Shown in pieces: positions 42,714-51,254 of a stretch of DNA of 64,000 nucleotides. Made by a program: the position numbers and the translations under genes. The DNA comes from Methylomonas sp. AM2-LC. GTDB taxonomy: Bacteria; Pseudomonadota; Gammaproteobacteria; Methylococcales; Methylomonadaceae. The stretch is from positions 1,984,001 through 2,048,000 of the forward strand of contig NZ_CP157005.1 in assembly GCF_039904985.1 (NCBI RefSeq). Reading direction: 5' to 3'. The notes under the pieces are model-generated. The model saw only the letters and a program-made list of their open reading frames with translations, was not told the origin of the DNA and ran no database searches. How positions within the stretch are numbered: the stretch's first letter is position 1; every line of letters begins with the position of its first letter.

Positions 42714-43157
42714 CTAGACTAGGTTGTTTGTGTTGATGGCAGGCAACGTTGACCATCTTGTTCCAGCCTGATCGACATAGACAGTTTGCTCTGCATTCCT
42801 CACTCGCCAAATGGGCAAAAAAGGTGACATTGAGACCTTGCTGGGGAACCAGACTAAATCCGCTTTAGCATTTGTACCTATACCTGCCAGTTTAATTGCA
42901 GCCAGCTCATTTACTGAAAATACAGTATGACTTCCAGCCAATCTAAGGTGTCCAAGTACACGCCCCGTGCCTTCCTCAATTCTTACCATAGCCATTAGAG
43001 TCTGGTTATCACTCAGTTTGACCAAGTAGTAAGCGTTGCCGCCATCCAGCCGTTCAACAAGATAGCTACGCATAGATGACACAAACACCTCGGGAACTGC
43101 TGCCAGAGCGATTTGGATCAATTCTTCCTGGGTAAGTGGTGTCGATGCTGTTGACAT
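42714..43157 (-). CDS. Small hypothetical protein, intact parent of the fragment array
   Basis: This encodes 147 residues. The ATG at 43157 (MSTASTPLTQEEL) has an AGAGG site upstream and is preferred to the longer start at 43190. The protein has two similar halves: YYLVKLSDNQTLMAMVRIEE followed by GTGRVLGHLRL, and LPIWRVRNAEQTVYVDQAGT followed by RWSTL. Each has the strand-strand-G pattern of PepSY-like domains, but this is weak. No signal peptide or membrane helix is visible. Its 3' end and downstream flank are duplicated four times at 41086-42606. Function unknown. The hexanucleotide repeat at 43275-43327 lies in its upstream region and may affect expression. Confidence 0.72.
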   Translation of the reverse strand: MSTASTPLTQEELIQIALAAVPEVFVSSMRSYLVERLDGGNAYYLVKLSDNQTLMAMVRIEEGTGRVLGHLRLAGSHTVFSVNELAAIKLAGIGTNAKADLVWFPSKVSMSPFLPIWRVRNAEQTVYVDQAGTRWSTLPAINTNNLV

Positions 43158-43274
43158 GATATTAACCTCTTGTGCTGGTCTGTATGTCATGCAGATCGTT
43201 GTAGGGCGAGATTAATACCTTGCCGCATATTATGTTGGTCAATTAGGCGATCACTGTCAGACTGCTGGTACAGT

Positions 43275-43327
43275 AAAGCCAAAGCCAAAGCCAAAGCCAA
43301 AGCCAAAGCCAAAGCCAAAGCCAAAGC
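43275..43327. repeat. Hexanucleotide microsatellite (AAAGCC) x about 8.8
   Basis: A perfect run of AAAGCC repeats 53 bases long lies about 118 bases upstream of the 43157 start. Because the unit is six bases it would not change a reading frame, but it could alter promoter spacing. A plus-strand frame through it encodes Lys-Ala repeats and is not considered a gene. The rest of the 43158-43515 gap has no gene. Confidence 0.9.
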
Positions 43328-43515
43328 ATATAACATGTTGTTAATCCAGTTGTAATATAAAAACCCAAAAAGGATGCAACCTTATTAGATTTACCTCATA
43401 AACTAGTAGGTTATAGGCTAAACACGTGTTTAACAATTAGTAGTTATACCAATCAATTTTTAGAAAACCAGGAGACGGCGGGAAATAATCGCCCGCCGCG
43501 CTCTATACGACCAGT

Positions 43516-44880
43516 CTAAACCGGATGCATAAAATCCAGGTTTTGTATGGAGAAATTACGTAGGTTAGGAAAGTTAGCCAGCAGTTGCGCGTTGTTAAGA
43601 CCAAACCAAGCCGTCAGCGTCGCGGCGTACTGATCCACCGACGTAGACGGTATCCAGCGTCCTTCGCTGCTGGTATCGTCTGTGCCGCCGAGTTTTAAGG
43701 TGGGGAATTTTCCGTAGAAATCACCACCCTTAACTGAGCCGCCCATTATCAGGTGATGGTTCCCCCAGGCGTGGTCACTGCCACCGTCTGTGTTGGGTTG
43801 TAAGGTACGTGCAAAGTCGGACATGGTAAAAGCAACCACTTCGTTGGCTACGCTTAATTCCACGGTTGCCTGATAAAAGGCATGCATAGCCTGGCTGACT
43901 TCCTGCAATAAACGGGCTTGAGTGGCTAATTGGCCCGTGTGGGTGTCGAAACCACCCAGAGAGACGAAAAATATTTGCTTCTGTCCAGCCAGAGTTTTAC
44001 GCTCGGCAATGGTTTTTGCCACCGACAGCAGTTGGTTGCCAAGATCCGTTTTTGGGAACACTGTTTTCAATGTGGGTTCCGGCGTCATCGCGTTATTGTA
44101 AATAAGGCTATAGTTAATCGCAGTGCTTAACAGTTTGTTGGCAGCAGCGGTTAGGGTAGGTGTGCCGCTTTCGTTAAGAATGTTGTGCAAGGCCTGATAG
44201 CGGGAACTGCCCGACATTGGATTTGGAAAACCCGCCAAGTGGTTGCCCGGTGCGAATGGATGGGTTTTCACCCCTTGCGTGAAAGTGTCGTTTCCAGCGA
44301 AAGTAAGCATGATCGGCAAGCCGCTACTGAGGGCAGTGTCGGCCAAATCATCGGCGCTACGCCCACCCCAGCCTGTGGCAGCCAACGGATCGTCGGAATA
44401 AGTGGTGGCGGATTGCCATTCCCTTTGCTGGTCTGCGTGCGAGTAAAGCTGATCGGGTAGGCCAATTTTGTCCAAATATTGAGTGCGCGTGATGGGCTCT
44501 ATCAGCGGACCCGTGTTGCAAAGTACTGCCAAATTACCGGCATGATAGAGATTTTGCAGTTCCGGCATATTGGGGTGCAAACCAAAAGTCTGGTTACCCT
44601 GGCTGGCGGCCTGAATTTTTAGCAGACTGCTTTGCGGAATGTTCAATTGCGCGGACGTACCCCTGATGCGATTATAATCGGCGTATCTGTCATAAGGAAT
44701 AACCATATTATTGCCATCGTTACCGCCATATAAAAAAATGCACACCATGGCCTGATAACTGGATGTGCCAGAAACGCCAGAGGCAATTGTCGATCCCCAG
44801 GTACTGAAGCTGGGCAGCAAAAGGCCAGCACTTAAGGCGCAACCACTGGTTTTCAAAAAATTTCGACGGGAGTGGTTCAT
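43516..44880 (-). CDS. DUF1501-family Tat-exported protein
   Basis: This encodes 454 residues. The start MNHSRRNFLKTSGCALSAG is a twin-arginine signal, so the protein is exported folded. The body contains ALFLYGGNDGNN-type (FLYGGNDGNNMVIPYD), GGFDTHTGQ and SDFARTLQPNTDGGSDHAWG motifs, the conserved metal-site pattern of DUF1501, an alkaline-phosphatase/sulfatase-like fold. The function is not established. DUF1501 and DUF1800 proteins are nearly always encoded together, as here, five bases apart, and are thought to act on or at the cell surface. Confidence 0.93.
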   Translation of the reverse strand: MNHSRRNFLKTSGCALSAGLLLPSFSTWGSTIASGVSGTSSYQAMVCIFLYGGNDGNNMVIPYDRYADYNRIRGTSAQLNIPQSSLLKIQAASQGNQTFGLHPNMPELQNLYHAGNLAVLCNTGPLIEPITRTQYLDKIGLPDQLYSHADQQREWQSATTYSDDPLAATGWGGRSADDLADTALSSGLPIMLTFAGNDTFTQGVKTHPFAPGNHLAGFPNPMSGSSRYQALHNILNESGTPTLTAAANKLLSTAINYSLIYNNAMTPEPTLKTVFPKTDLGNQLLSVAKTIAERKTLAGQKQIFFVSLGGFDTHTGQLATQARLLQEVSQAMHAFYQATVELSVANEVVAFTMSDFARTLQPNTDGGSDHAWGNHHLIMGGSVKGGDFYGKFPTLKLGGTDDTSSEGRWIPSTSVDQYAATLTAWFGLNNAQLLANFPNLRNFSIQNLDFMHPV

Positions 44881-44885
44881 CCTGG

Positions 44886-46547
44886 TTACCTCTGTATTTG
44901 ATATTGTCCAGACGCTAGCACCAGATACAACGCAGTTTGCGCGCGTAGTTTGGTCTCTTTGGCAGGCACATGGTTAATGGCGGTCAAAAGTTCGGATTGC
45001 ATATAGGCTGACATTGCTCCATGCATAAATTGTCGATTAAGCTGGGCAACCAACTCGGTGGGATTGACGGCCAGCTTGCTCAAAGGCGTCAGGTCAAAGC
45101 CACTGCCGCTGCTGGTTTTGTCGGGTTGTATTTTGCCGAACACCAGTTCATTAACAAAATTTTCATGCGCCAAGGCGTTGGTCGAGGAATCAATGCCAAA
45201 TTCCGGTCCTTGTAGCACTGTACCGGGAGCCTGGTATTGATGCGGATAGTAGTTGAACACGGTTGCCGGGTAAAACAGGTCTTGCCCCATAATATGGGTA
45301 TACGGATTGAGAAAGCCATCACTATGCGCGTTTAAAGTCTTCAAGGTGTTAACCACGAATTGTACGGGTTCCCGCAGGTGACCAAAATTAGCGCTAGCGG
45401 GTGCCGATCCTCTCGCCGATGGGTCTAGTAAAATAGCGGCGATAACTGCCTGCATATCGCCGCGCTTACCCGACCCAAAGCCATGGCTTTTTCCTGTATT
45501 GAAAGCCTGAGTGACACGGGAAACATAATCAGGACTAGGATTGCTTGTCACCAGATGCTGTATTAATTGCTTACCAATATAGGGGCCAACATTGGGGTGA
45601 TTGAAGATGTTGTCCAACGCATCCTTCAGGTCTAATTCAGCATCCTGATTGGCGGGCAGGGTGGTTACCATACCCCCCGGCGTTAGGCTAAGTAAGGTTT
45701 TGACGGATTTGTCATGGTGGATATCCTGCCCCTTGCTATCGCGATACAGTGCCATTGGGTCGGCGTAATTAACCGGGTTGGGGAAATGGCTGGCACTGCT
45801 TGAATTGCGGTTAGCAAAAGTCCAGCCAGTGAATACATGCGCAAAGCCCTCAATGCTATCCTGATCATAAGTGGGGATAGGCTGGTTTTGTTTATCCAAT
45901 AGGATGGAACCGTCGTCATTCAGCCAGTTTAGACCAATAGAAAACAGTTGTAGCACCTCGCGGGCATAATTTTCGTTGGGGCTGGTTTTGCCATTAGCGG
46001 ATGGCTTGTCGTTGTTCACCATGTCCAGATAGTGACCCATGGCTGGATTAAGGGTTATATTCTCCAATAACTGACGGAAATTGCCAAAGGCGTCGTCCAA
46101 CAGTACGTTCAGATAGGGTGCGTAATAGCCGGGCTGAGGAATTTTAACCCCAGATACCACTAATATTTGATGAAGCGCATAAGCAACCCTTTGCCGCAAT
46201 TGGTCGTGGCCGGTTAAAGCGTGTTTAAAAAACTCCACCTGATTGGGATACTGAGAATAGTGGTCGCGAGGACAGGTGGCCGGGCTACCTTTTGGGCAAC
46301 CCAGGCCAGAACTTGGCGGCATTTCCGCTGGCACTCTGTAAAGGGTGGCTGGGATTTTAAATTCTGCCGCCAGGCACTTGTCGATGCTGCCCAGTTTTTG
46401 GCAGGCCGTAACCGCATCCGAGGTTGGCCCCCAGGTGGACTGTTCCAGATAGCGAGTGACATCTGCTTGGCTGATACTGCCAGCGGTGGCAGCCGATCCC
46501 ATCGTTAGCCCTGCGAGTGCAAAATATAATAAATGTTGTTTCGGCAT
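44886..46547 (-). CDS. DUF1800-family exported protein
   Basis: This encodes 553 residues with an N-terminal signal peptide (LLYFALAGLTMGSAATAGS). The family's features are present: the opening DVTRYLEQSTWGPT, a helix HALTGHDQLRQRVAYALHQI, the ENYAREVLQLFSIGL core, and FAHVFTGWTFANR. It is the first gene of a two-gene operon with the DUF1501 gene. The function is unknown. The pair has been linked to cell-surface or polysaccharide processes in various bacteria, without a defined reaction. Confidence 0.93.
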   Translation of the reverse strand: MPKQHLLYFALAGLTMGSAATAGSISQADVTRYLEQSTWGPTSDAVTACQKLGSIDKCLAAEFKIPATLYRVPAEMPPSSGLGCPKGSPATCPRDHYSQYPNQVEFFKHALTGHDQLRQRVAYALHQILVVSGVKIPQPGYYAPYLNVLLDDAFGNFRQLLENITLNPAMGHYLDMVNNDKPSANGKTSPNENYAREVLQLFSIGLNWLNDDGSILLDKQNQPIPTYDQDSIEGFAHVFTGWTFANRNSSSASHFPNPVNYADPMALYRDSKGQDIHHDKSVKTLLSLTPGGMVTTLPANQDAELDLKDALDNIFNHPNVGPYIGKQLIQHLVTSNPSPDYVSRVTQAFNTGKSHGFGSGKRGDMQAVIAAILLDPSARGSAPASANFGHLREPVQFVVNTLKTLNAHSDGFLNPYTHIMGQDLFYPATVFNYYPHQYQAPGTVLQGPEFGIDSSTNALAHENFVNELVFGKIQPDKTSSGSGFDLTPLSKLAVNPTELVAQLNRQFMHGAMSAYMQSELLTAINHVPAKETKLRAQTALYLVLASGQYQIQR

Positions 46548-46875
46548 GTTATTACCTTGGTTGTTTACTGTATGGCTATGTCGTGGTGTGGGTAGTCTAG
46601 GGGGTATATGAGCCTATAACTGTGAGCAATTTGGCATTATCCTAGAAATAGCGGATTTAACCGCCCAAGGCTTATTTCTACCAATTAGGCGCGTAACAGG
46701 CTGTAGCGCAGCACCCTATGTTCGTTAAAGCACGGACATCTGTTAGCCATTCACCTATGTTGTTAAACCTAAGAGAGTGCGCTGGCAGTTAAGTGTACTG
46801 TTATCGGTTGCAGTGCCATTTTGGGTAGCCCAATAAAGGTGCTGGTTATTTCAAATTACGATATTAAGAAGACTT
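46548..46875. other. Gap without a recognised gene
   Basis: The region lies between two divergent genes and probably carries both promoters. I found no convincing palindrome, no ORF with a ribosome-binding site, and no repeat shared with other gaps. Confidence 0.4.
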
Positions 46876-47460
46876 ATGAATATTAATGCAGAATTTAATG
46901 TAAGTAGCGAAATAAACCAGATTCAACTAAAAATACGCGGTTATCTGCAACAACATTGGAAATGGTTGTTTGTGGAAGGGGTGTTTTTAATCATCATGGG
47001 AAGCGCTGCGATTATTGTGCCTAATGTGTTTACCTTAGGCATCATCCTGTTTTTAGGTTGGCTGTTGATAATCAGCGGCATACTGCAAATGGTTAGAGTC
47101 TTTACTACCAGTCATTTGCCGGGCGCGCGCTTATGGATTTTTTCCGCTATTATACAAATTATCATCGGTTATTTTTTCGTGACCGATCCCCTGGATGGAC
47201 GTATGACCTTAGCTGTTTTGCTAGGCTTGTATTTTGCTATGGATGGCATGGCAAAAATTTATTTGGCGTTAATGTTTCGGCCGCTGGCGAGTTGGGGTTG
47301 GTTGATTTTTAGCGGTATAGCCTCGTTGTTGATGCTGATTATTGTATGGGCCGGTTGGCCGGGAACAGCATTATGGGTGCCGGGTTTATTGTTAGGCATT
47401 AACCTGATTTTTACTGGATGGTCATTGCTCAGTATTAGCTTGCAGCATAAATCTGTATGA
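46876..47460 (+). CDS. HdeD-family membrane protein (DUF308)
   Basis: This encodes 194 residues with six membrane helices in three hairpins. The pattern FLIIMGSAAIIVPNVFTLGI, then LFLGWLLIISGILQMVR and the repeated MDGMAKIYLALMF segment is that of HdeD/DUF308 proteins. In enterobacteria HdeD contributes to acid resistance at high density. Here the role is inferred only from family. The ATG at 46876 has an AAGAAG-like site. It is monocistronic. Confidence 0.88.
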   Translation: MNINAEFNVSSEINQIQLKIRGYLQQHWKWLFVEGVFLIIMGSAAIIVPNVFTLGIILFLGWLLIISGILQMVRVFTTSHLPGARLWIFSAIIQIIIGYFFVTDPLDGRMTLAVLLGLYFAMDGMAKIYLALMFRPLASWGWLIFSGIASLLMLIIVWAGWPGTALWVPGLLLGINLIFTGWSLLSISLQHKSV

Positions 47461-47704
47461 GTTGAATGGCTCTCTACCCATCCTACCAACTGAGGCTTGT
47501 GGGTAATCAAATAAAGAACTGTCATGCTAGTGTCAATTATGATTGATAAAATTTCGTTTTATATTCTGTTGCACTAACATTGCGGATCGGTTCTTTTTTT
47601 GCGCAATAGATAACTACCTACTACACTGCATGATTTAATATTTAGAAATGCTGCTGCTTTTCAAAGCATCAGCACTAATCTCCATTAAATTTTAAGGCGA
47701 AATA

Positions 47705-48805
47705 ATGTCAGCGTTATTCCAACCCCTTGTCATCAAAGATATTAAATTGCGCAACCGCATCGCGGTTCCTCCAATGTGTCAGTATTCCGCTGTCGATGGC
47801 CTGATCAACGATTGGCATTATGCTCACTATGCCGGATTAGCCAGAGGCGGAGCAGGGCTGGTCATTGTTGAAGCAACCGCCGTTTCTCCTGAGGGCCGTA
47901 TTACGCCCGGATGTACAGGTATCTGGAACGATCAGCAAGCCGAGGCATTTGCCGTCGTGGTCGCCGATATAAAGGCAGCTGGCGCTGTTCCGGGTATTCA
48001 GATTGCCCACGCCGGACGCAAGGCCAGCGCCAACCGGCCTTGGGAAGGGGATGATCACATTCCAGACGGCGACACACGCGGCTGGGAAACCTTGTCGCCC
48101 TCAGCCATTCCTTTTGGTGCAAATCTGCCGAAATGTCCCAAGGCCATGAGCTTGGATGACATTAAACGTGTGCAAAAGGATTTTGTGTTAGCCGCCAAAA
48201 GGGCTGTTGATGCAGGTTTTGAATGGCTGGAACTACACTTTGCGCACGGTTACCTAGGCCAGAGTTTTTTTTCGACTTACGCCAATCAGCGCGATGATGC
48301 CTATGGTGGCAGCTTTGAAAACCGCAGTCGATTTCTGCTGGAAACCCTTGCAGAAGTACGTCAGGTTTGGCCAGAGCATTTGCCGTTGACGGCACGTTTC
48401 GGTGTTATAGAATACGATGGAAACGACGAGCAAACGCTAGCAGAATCAATTCAACTGGTAAAAGCATTTAAACAAACCGGGTTGGATCTGTTAAGCGTCA
48501 GCATTGGGTTTTCGACACCCACCGCTGTTATTCCATGGGCGCCAGCGTTTCTTGCCCCCATTGCCGGACGCATTCGTCGTGAGGCTGGCTTGCCCGTTGC
48601 CGCCGCCTGGGGAATTGATGCCCCAGAAGTGGCTCAGAAAACCATTGAAAATGCTGAGCTTGATCTAGTTATGGTGGGCCGCGCCCATCTTGCAAATCCG
48701 CATTGGCCCTATCAGGCAGCTTTAAAACTGAATGTAGAACGTCCTGCTTGGCTATTGCCAGCTCCTTATGCGTATTGGTTAGAGAAATATCATGCCGATG
48801 GCTAA
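47705..48805 (+). CDS. Old-yellow-enzyme type flavin oxidoreductase (YqjM-like)
   Basis: This encodes 366 residues. The N-terminal LFQPLVIKDIKLRNRIAVPP and MCQYSA place the FMN-binding strand and the Cys of the YqjM class. ELHFAHGYLGQSFFS holds the catalytic His pair analogue and is followed by NQRDDAYGGSFENRSRF, the family signature. The late DLVMVGRAHLANPHWPYQAA closes the barrel. Such enzymes use NAD(P)H to reduce activated C=C bonds and other electrophiles in the cytosol. It is a single gene, about 245 bases after the HdeD gene. The start has a weak AGGCG site. Confidence 0.95.
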   Translation: MSALFQPLVIKDIKLRNRIAVPPMCQYSAVDGLINDWHYAHYAGLARGGAGLVIVEATAVSPEGRITPGCTGIWNDQQAEAFAVVVADIKAAGAVPGIQIAHAGRKASANRPWEGDDHIPDGDTRGWETLSPSAIPFGANLPKCPKAMSLDDIKRVQKDFVLAAKRAVDAGFEWLELHFAHGYLGQSFFSTYANQRDDAYGGSFENRSRFLLETLAEVRQVWPEHLPLTARFGVIEYDGNDEQTLAESIQLVKAFKQTGLDLLSVSIGFSTPTAVIPWAPAFLAPIAGRIRREAGLPVAAAWGIDAPEVAQKTIENAELDLVMVGRAHLANPHWPYQAALKLNVERPAWLLPAPYAYWLEKYHADG

Positions 48806-48929
48806 ATAGTTAGGCGAAAAGTTGCGCTTAAGCTAAGCTAAGTTAACCCCCGTATACTATTTATTACCAATATATTGCCAGTTATATAGGCGGAATTCAT
48901 TCAACACAGCGTAACCCAACAATCGAGTC

Positions 48930-48943
48930 TGTAAACGTTTACA
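48930..48943. promoter_or_regulatory. Perfect palindrome TGTAAACGTTTACA
   Basis: The 14-bp palindrome with a central CG has the form of a LacI/GalR-family operator. It lies in the 48806-49349 gap, over 400 bases from the next gene start and 125 after the oxidoreductase. A functional role is possible but the location is not a typical one. Confidence 0.35.
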
Positions 48944-49243
48944 AAACTGATAGGTTGGGTTATGGCTTGTGCGTAGTTATATGTATGTGTTTAATAAATA
49001 AGTTTATTTATAACAAAGTACCGTCTAAACCCATCCCTTGCATAGCACAAATTCGGCACACTGCTACATTATTTTGCAGCGTGTTTGCAAATAAAATGCT
49101 TGCTTCGACACAAAGTCAATTTGACATATCTTCGTCATATCACGTAGAATTTAATAGACTTATGACTGTAATAAGTCTGCGCCAATGAAAATTTGGTCGT
49201 AAATATTGAGTTGAGCTGCCTAAGGTCTAATCAAAAAAGATAA

Positions 49244-49261
49244 ATTGTACATTAGTACAAT
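49244..49261. promoter_or_regulatory. Inverted repeat ATTGTAC-ATTA-GTACAAT upstream of a PEP-CTERM gene
   Basis: Seven-base arms are separated by four bases, about 90 bases before the chosen start at 49350. It is a plausible dimeric-regulator site for that gene. Confidence 0.45.
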
Positions 49262-49328
49262 AGACCGCTAGCAATTCGCAATTTATTCTGAACGTATGTG
49301 TATGATCATTAATATGATCGTGGTTACA

Positions 49329-49340
49329 TTTTTTTTTTTT
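49329..49340. repeat. Homopolymer of 12 T just upstream of a PEP-CTERM gene start
   Basis: Twelve consecutive T lie nine bases before the ATG at 49350, and inside the longer frame that begins at 49296. Such a run is prone to slippage during replication. Confidence 0.9.
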
Positions 49341-49349
49341 GGAATCGGT

Positions 49350-49979
49350 ATGAACGTTAAGCAAAAAAACGGATATTTGGGTGTTATATTAGCGTTATCT
49401 GCTGCTATATACTTACCTCAGGCAAATGCAAGTATTTTGAGTGTTCCATCTCCTACAGAAGGAGATAGCTTTAACATTTTCAATCTCACAGCTGGTAACT
49501 TTACAGACTATTATTCTTTTAATGTTGCTAGTGACGCGCTTTTTTCATTTACCGGCAATTCGGTTGATACACTGGGTACGGGTGGTTTATCATTTTTAAC
49601 CAATGGCGCTTCCTTGACTAATGTCTACTTATTGGATATTACCTCAAATAAAAGCACCGCAGCCCATCTCACCAGTAACACTGTTACTAAAGTTAGCCCT
49701 ATAAACGCTTCTGATACCTACACACAAACTAGCTACTCAGCCAGTCTTGGCGGCATCTTACTTAATAGTACTGATAGCTATGAATTGGTTTTCACTGGTC
49801 ATTCAGAAAATAGCAATAGCACAGTGGGTGGCACTTTGTTTTTAGAACCCACCTATCCACTAACTAGCCCAGGGACAGTGAATGCTGTTCCTCTGTCTAG
49901 CTCCACTTGGATGTTCTTAACCGGCATAGTGGGCTTTTTAGGATTAAGCAGAAACAGCAATGCCAACAAAGCTGTTTAA
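49350..49979 (+). CDS. PEP-CTERM-like exported protein
   Basis: This encodes 209 residues. I chose the ATG at 49350 (MNVKQKNGYLG) since a normal Sec signal peptide follows (VILALSAAIYLPQANA, cleavage near residue 29) with GGAATCGG as a ribosome-binding site. The longer frame would put a hydrophobic Phe run from the poly-T tract in front. The C-terminus has a PEP-CTERM-type tail, AVPLSSSTWMFLTGIVGFLG, ending in a short basic segment (SRNSNANK), with Ser in place of the usual Pro in the motif. The body is Ser/Thr-rich beta sequence. A strong terminator follows at 50001. It is a separate transcript. Confidence 0.85.
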   Translation: MNVKQKNGYLGVILALSAAIYLPQANASILSVPSPTEGDSFNIFNLTAGNFTDYYSFNVASDALFSFTGNSVDTLGTGGLSFLTNGASLTNVYLLDITSNKSTAAHLTSNTVTKVSPINASDTYTQTSYSASLGGILLNSTDSYELVFTGHSENSNSTVGGTLFLEPTYPLTSPGTVNAVPLSSSTWMFLTGIVGFLGLSRNSNANKAV

Positions 49980-50000
49980 GAGTAAACCCACAGTTCCATA

Positions 50001-50029
50001 AAAAAACCACCTTCGGGTGGTTTTTTTTT
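50001..50029 (+). terminator. Rho-independent terminator after the PEP-CTERM gene
   Basis: AAAAAACCACC-TTCG-GGTGGTTTTTTTTT forms an 11-base-pair stem with a UUCG tetraloop, 21 bases after the stop. The A run also allows reverse use. The rest of the 49980-50295 gap holds a decayed piece of the GCCGTCAGGCACATC type repeat and no gene. Confidence 0.95.
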
Positions 50030-50295
50030 CGCCCAAAATTTTTTAAATCAAACCTAAGGACAATGCCTTAAATCGTAAGTTTAAGCAAAAAAAATCGACA
50101 AATAGGGATGCCGCCGTCAGGCACATCTATCGCCCGATGCACAAATTGACCTACTCCTCTCGCTTACCATCCCCAATACCACAAAGTTATTTAACGCACA
50201 GACTAACCGCTTTTACAACGTTATGCTGAGTCAACATAATATTCAAACATATGTGACAACTTGCGCTGCAAATTTTAAACTTTAAGGTATAGCAA

Positions 50296-50862
50296 ATGAA
50301 TATCACAGAGATCATTAATTCACGCCACTCAGTCCGTGATTACACCAGCAAAAAAGTCGATGAGGCATCAATCCATCAACTGCTTAATGCAGCTGTGCAT
50401 GCCCCCACCGCTATGCATGAAGAGCCATGGGTGTTTGTCGTTATTCAAAACAAGAGTCTGTTGAACCGCTTGTCGGATGACGTGAAACAACTTCTGTCTA
50501 GTGGCGGCGATCCCATACATCCACACGAGCTAACACAGGGCGCGGATCAATTCATAGCACCGGCATTTAATGTCTTTTACAATGCCACCACCTTGATCGT
50601 CATTTGTGAAAAACCGATGGGTGAGTTTGCTGCCGCAGACTGTTGGCTGGCCGCACAAAACCTGATGCTGTCTGCCTGCGCCAGCGGGCTTGGCAGTTGC
50701 GTAATCGGCTTAGCCGTAACCGCCTTAAACACCCCCGCATGGAAAAAAGAACTGGGAATTACTGCAGAAATGACTGCCATTGCCCCCATTATTGTAGGTT
50801 TTCCCGCTACTGAAACGCCCCTCGTCTCACGCAAACTGCCAGAAGTTCTGTCCTGGATATGA
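50296..50862 (+). CDS. Nitroreductase-family flavoprotein
   Basis: This encodes 188 residues. The opening IINSRHSVRDYTSKKVDEAS is the FMN-phosphate-binding R-x-S-x-R motif. HAPTAMHEEPWVFVVI and the glycine-rich ACASGLGSCVIGL segment complete the NTF2-like nitroreductase fold. These dimeric enzymes reduce nitro or quinone substrates with NAD(P)H in the cytosol. The substrate here is unknown. It has a TTAAGG-like site and stands alone. Confidence 0.92.
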   Translation: MNITEIINSRHSVRDYTSKKVDEASIHQLLNAAVHAPTAMHEEPWVFVVIQNKSLLNRLSDDVKQLLSSGGDPIHPHELTQGADQFIAPAFNVFYNATTLIVICEKPMGEFAAADCWLAAQNLMLSACASGLGSCVIGLAVTALNTPAWKKELGITAEMTAIAPIIVGFPATETPLVSRKLPEVLSWI

Positions 50863-51000
50863 AAGGGTGGACAATAAATTATAGCAAGGCCATAAGTCGT
50901 ATTGTGTCGGTGCAATAGCTGCCAACCGCATATCACCGCTTGCCATCAGTTTGTCGTAGGCGGTAGCGCATTAAGGTGTGTCCATCATGAGCTAAAACAT

Positions 51001-51020
51001 GTTATCTGAAAGGAGATAAC
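51001..51020. other. Hairpin in a structured-looking, unexplained block (50990-51150)
   Basis: GTTATCT-GAAAGG-AGATAAC is a perfect seven-base-pair hairpin. The next 130 bases are unusually rich in short purine blocks (AAAGGGCAAGTCGCGAGGCC, GAAGCGGATAGC) and have no ORF, a look seen in intron or structured-RNA fragments. I cannot name it. It lies between the nitroreductase gene and the Fae-like gene. Confidence 0.3.
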
Positions 51021-51254
51021 CGCAGATAGTAACGACAACCGTAGCAAATCTGCAAAGGGCAAGTCGCGAGGCCAGCCTGAAAGAAGCGGATAGCAAAAGG
51101 ACTGTACGATGTGCTAACCAACGGGCGGCGCATCAATACAGTTCAATGCCATCAATATTATAATTAATGCTGAATCAATCCTGTTTGACACCATCGCTTT
51201 AAGAATAACAAGTGTGACCATTCCATCCGCATCATTTCAGCGTATCCCAACACT

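Noticed and set aside
43170..43355. ORF encoding a Lys-Ala repeat
   Set aside because: It is produced by the AAAGCC microsatellite in one frame, has no ribosome-binding site and lies antisense to the upstream region of a real gene.
48955..49188. 77-codon plus-strand frame in the 48806-49349 gap
   Set aside because: It has no ribosome-binding site, an odd amino-acid mix and no recognisable family.
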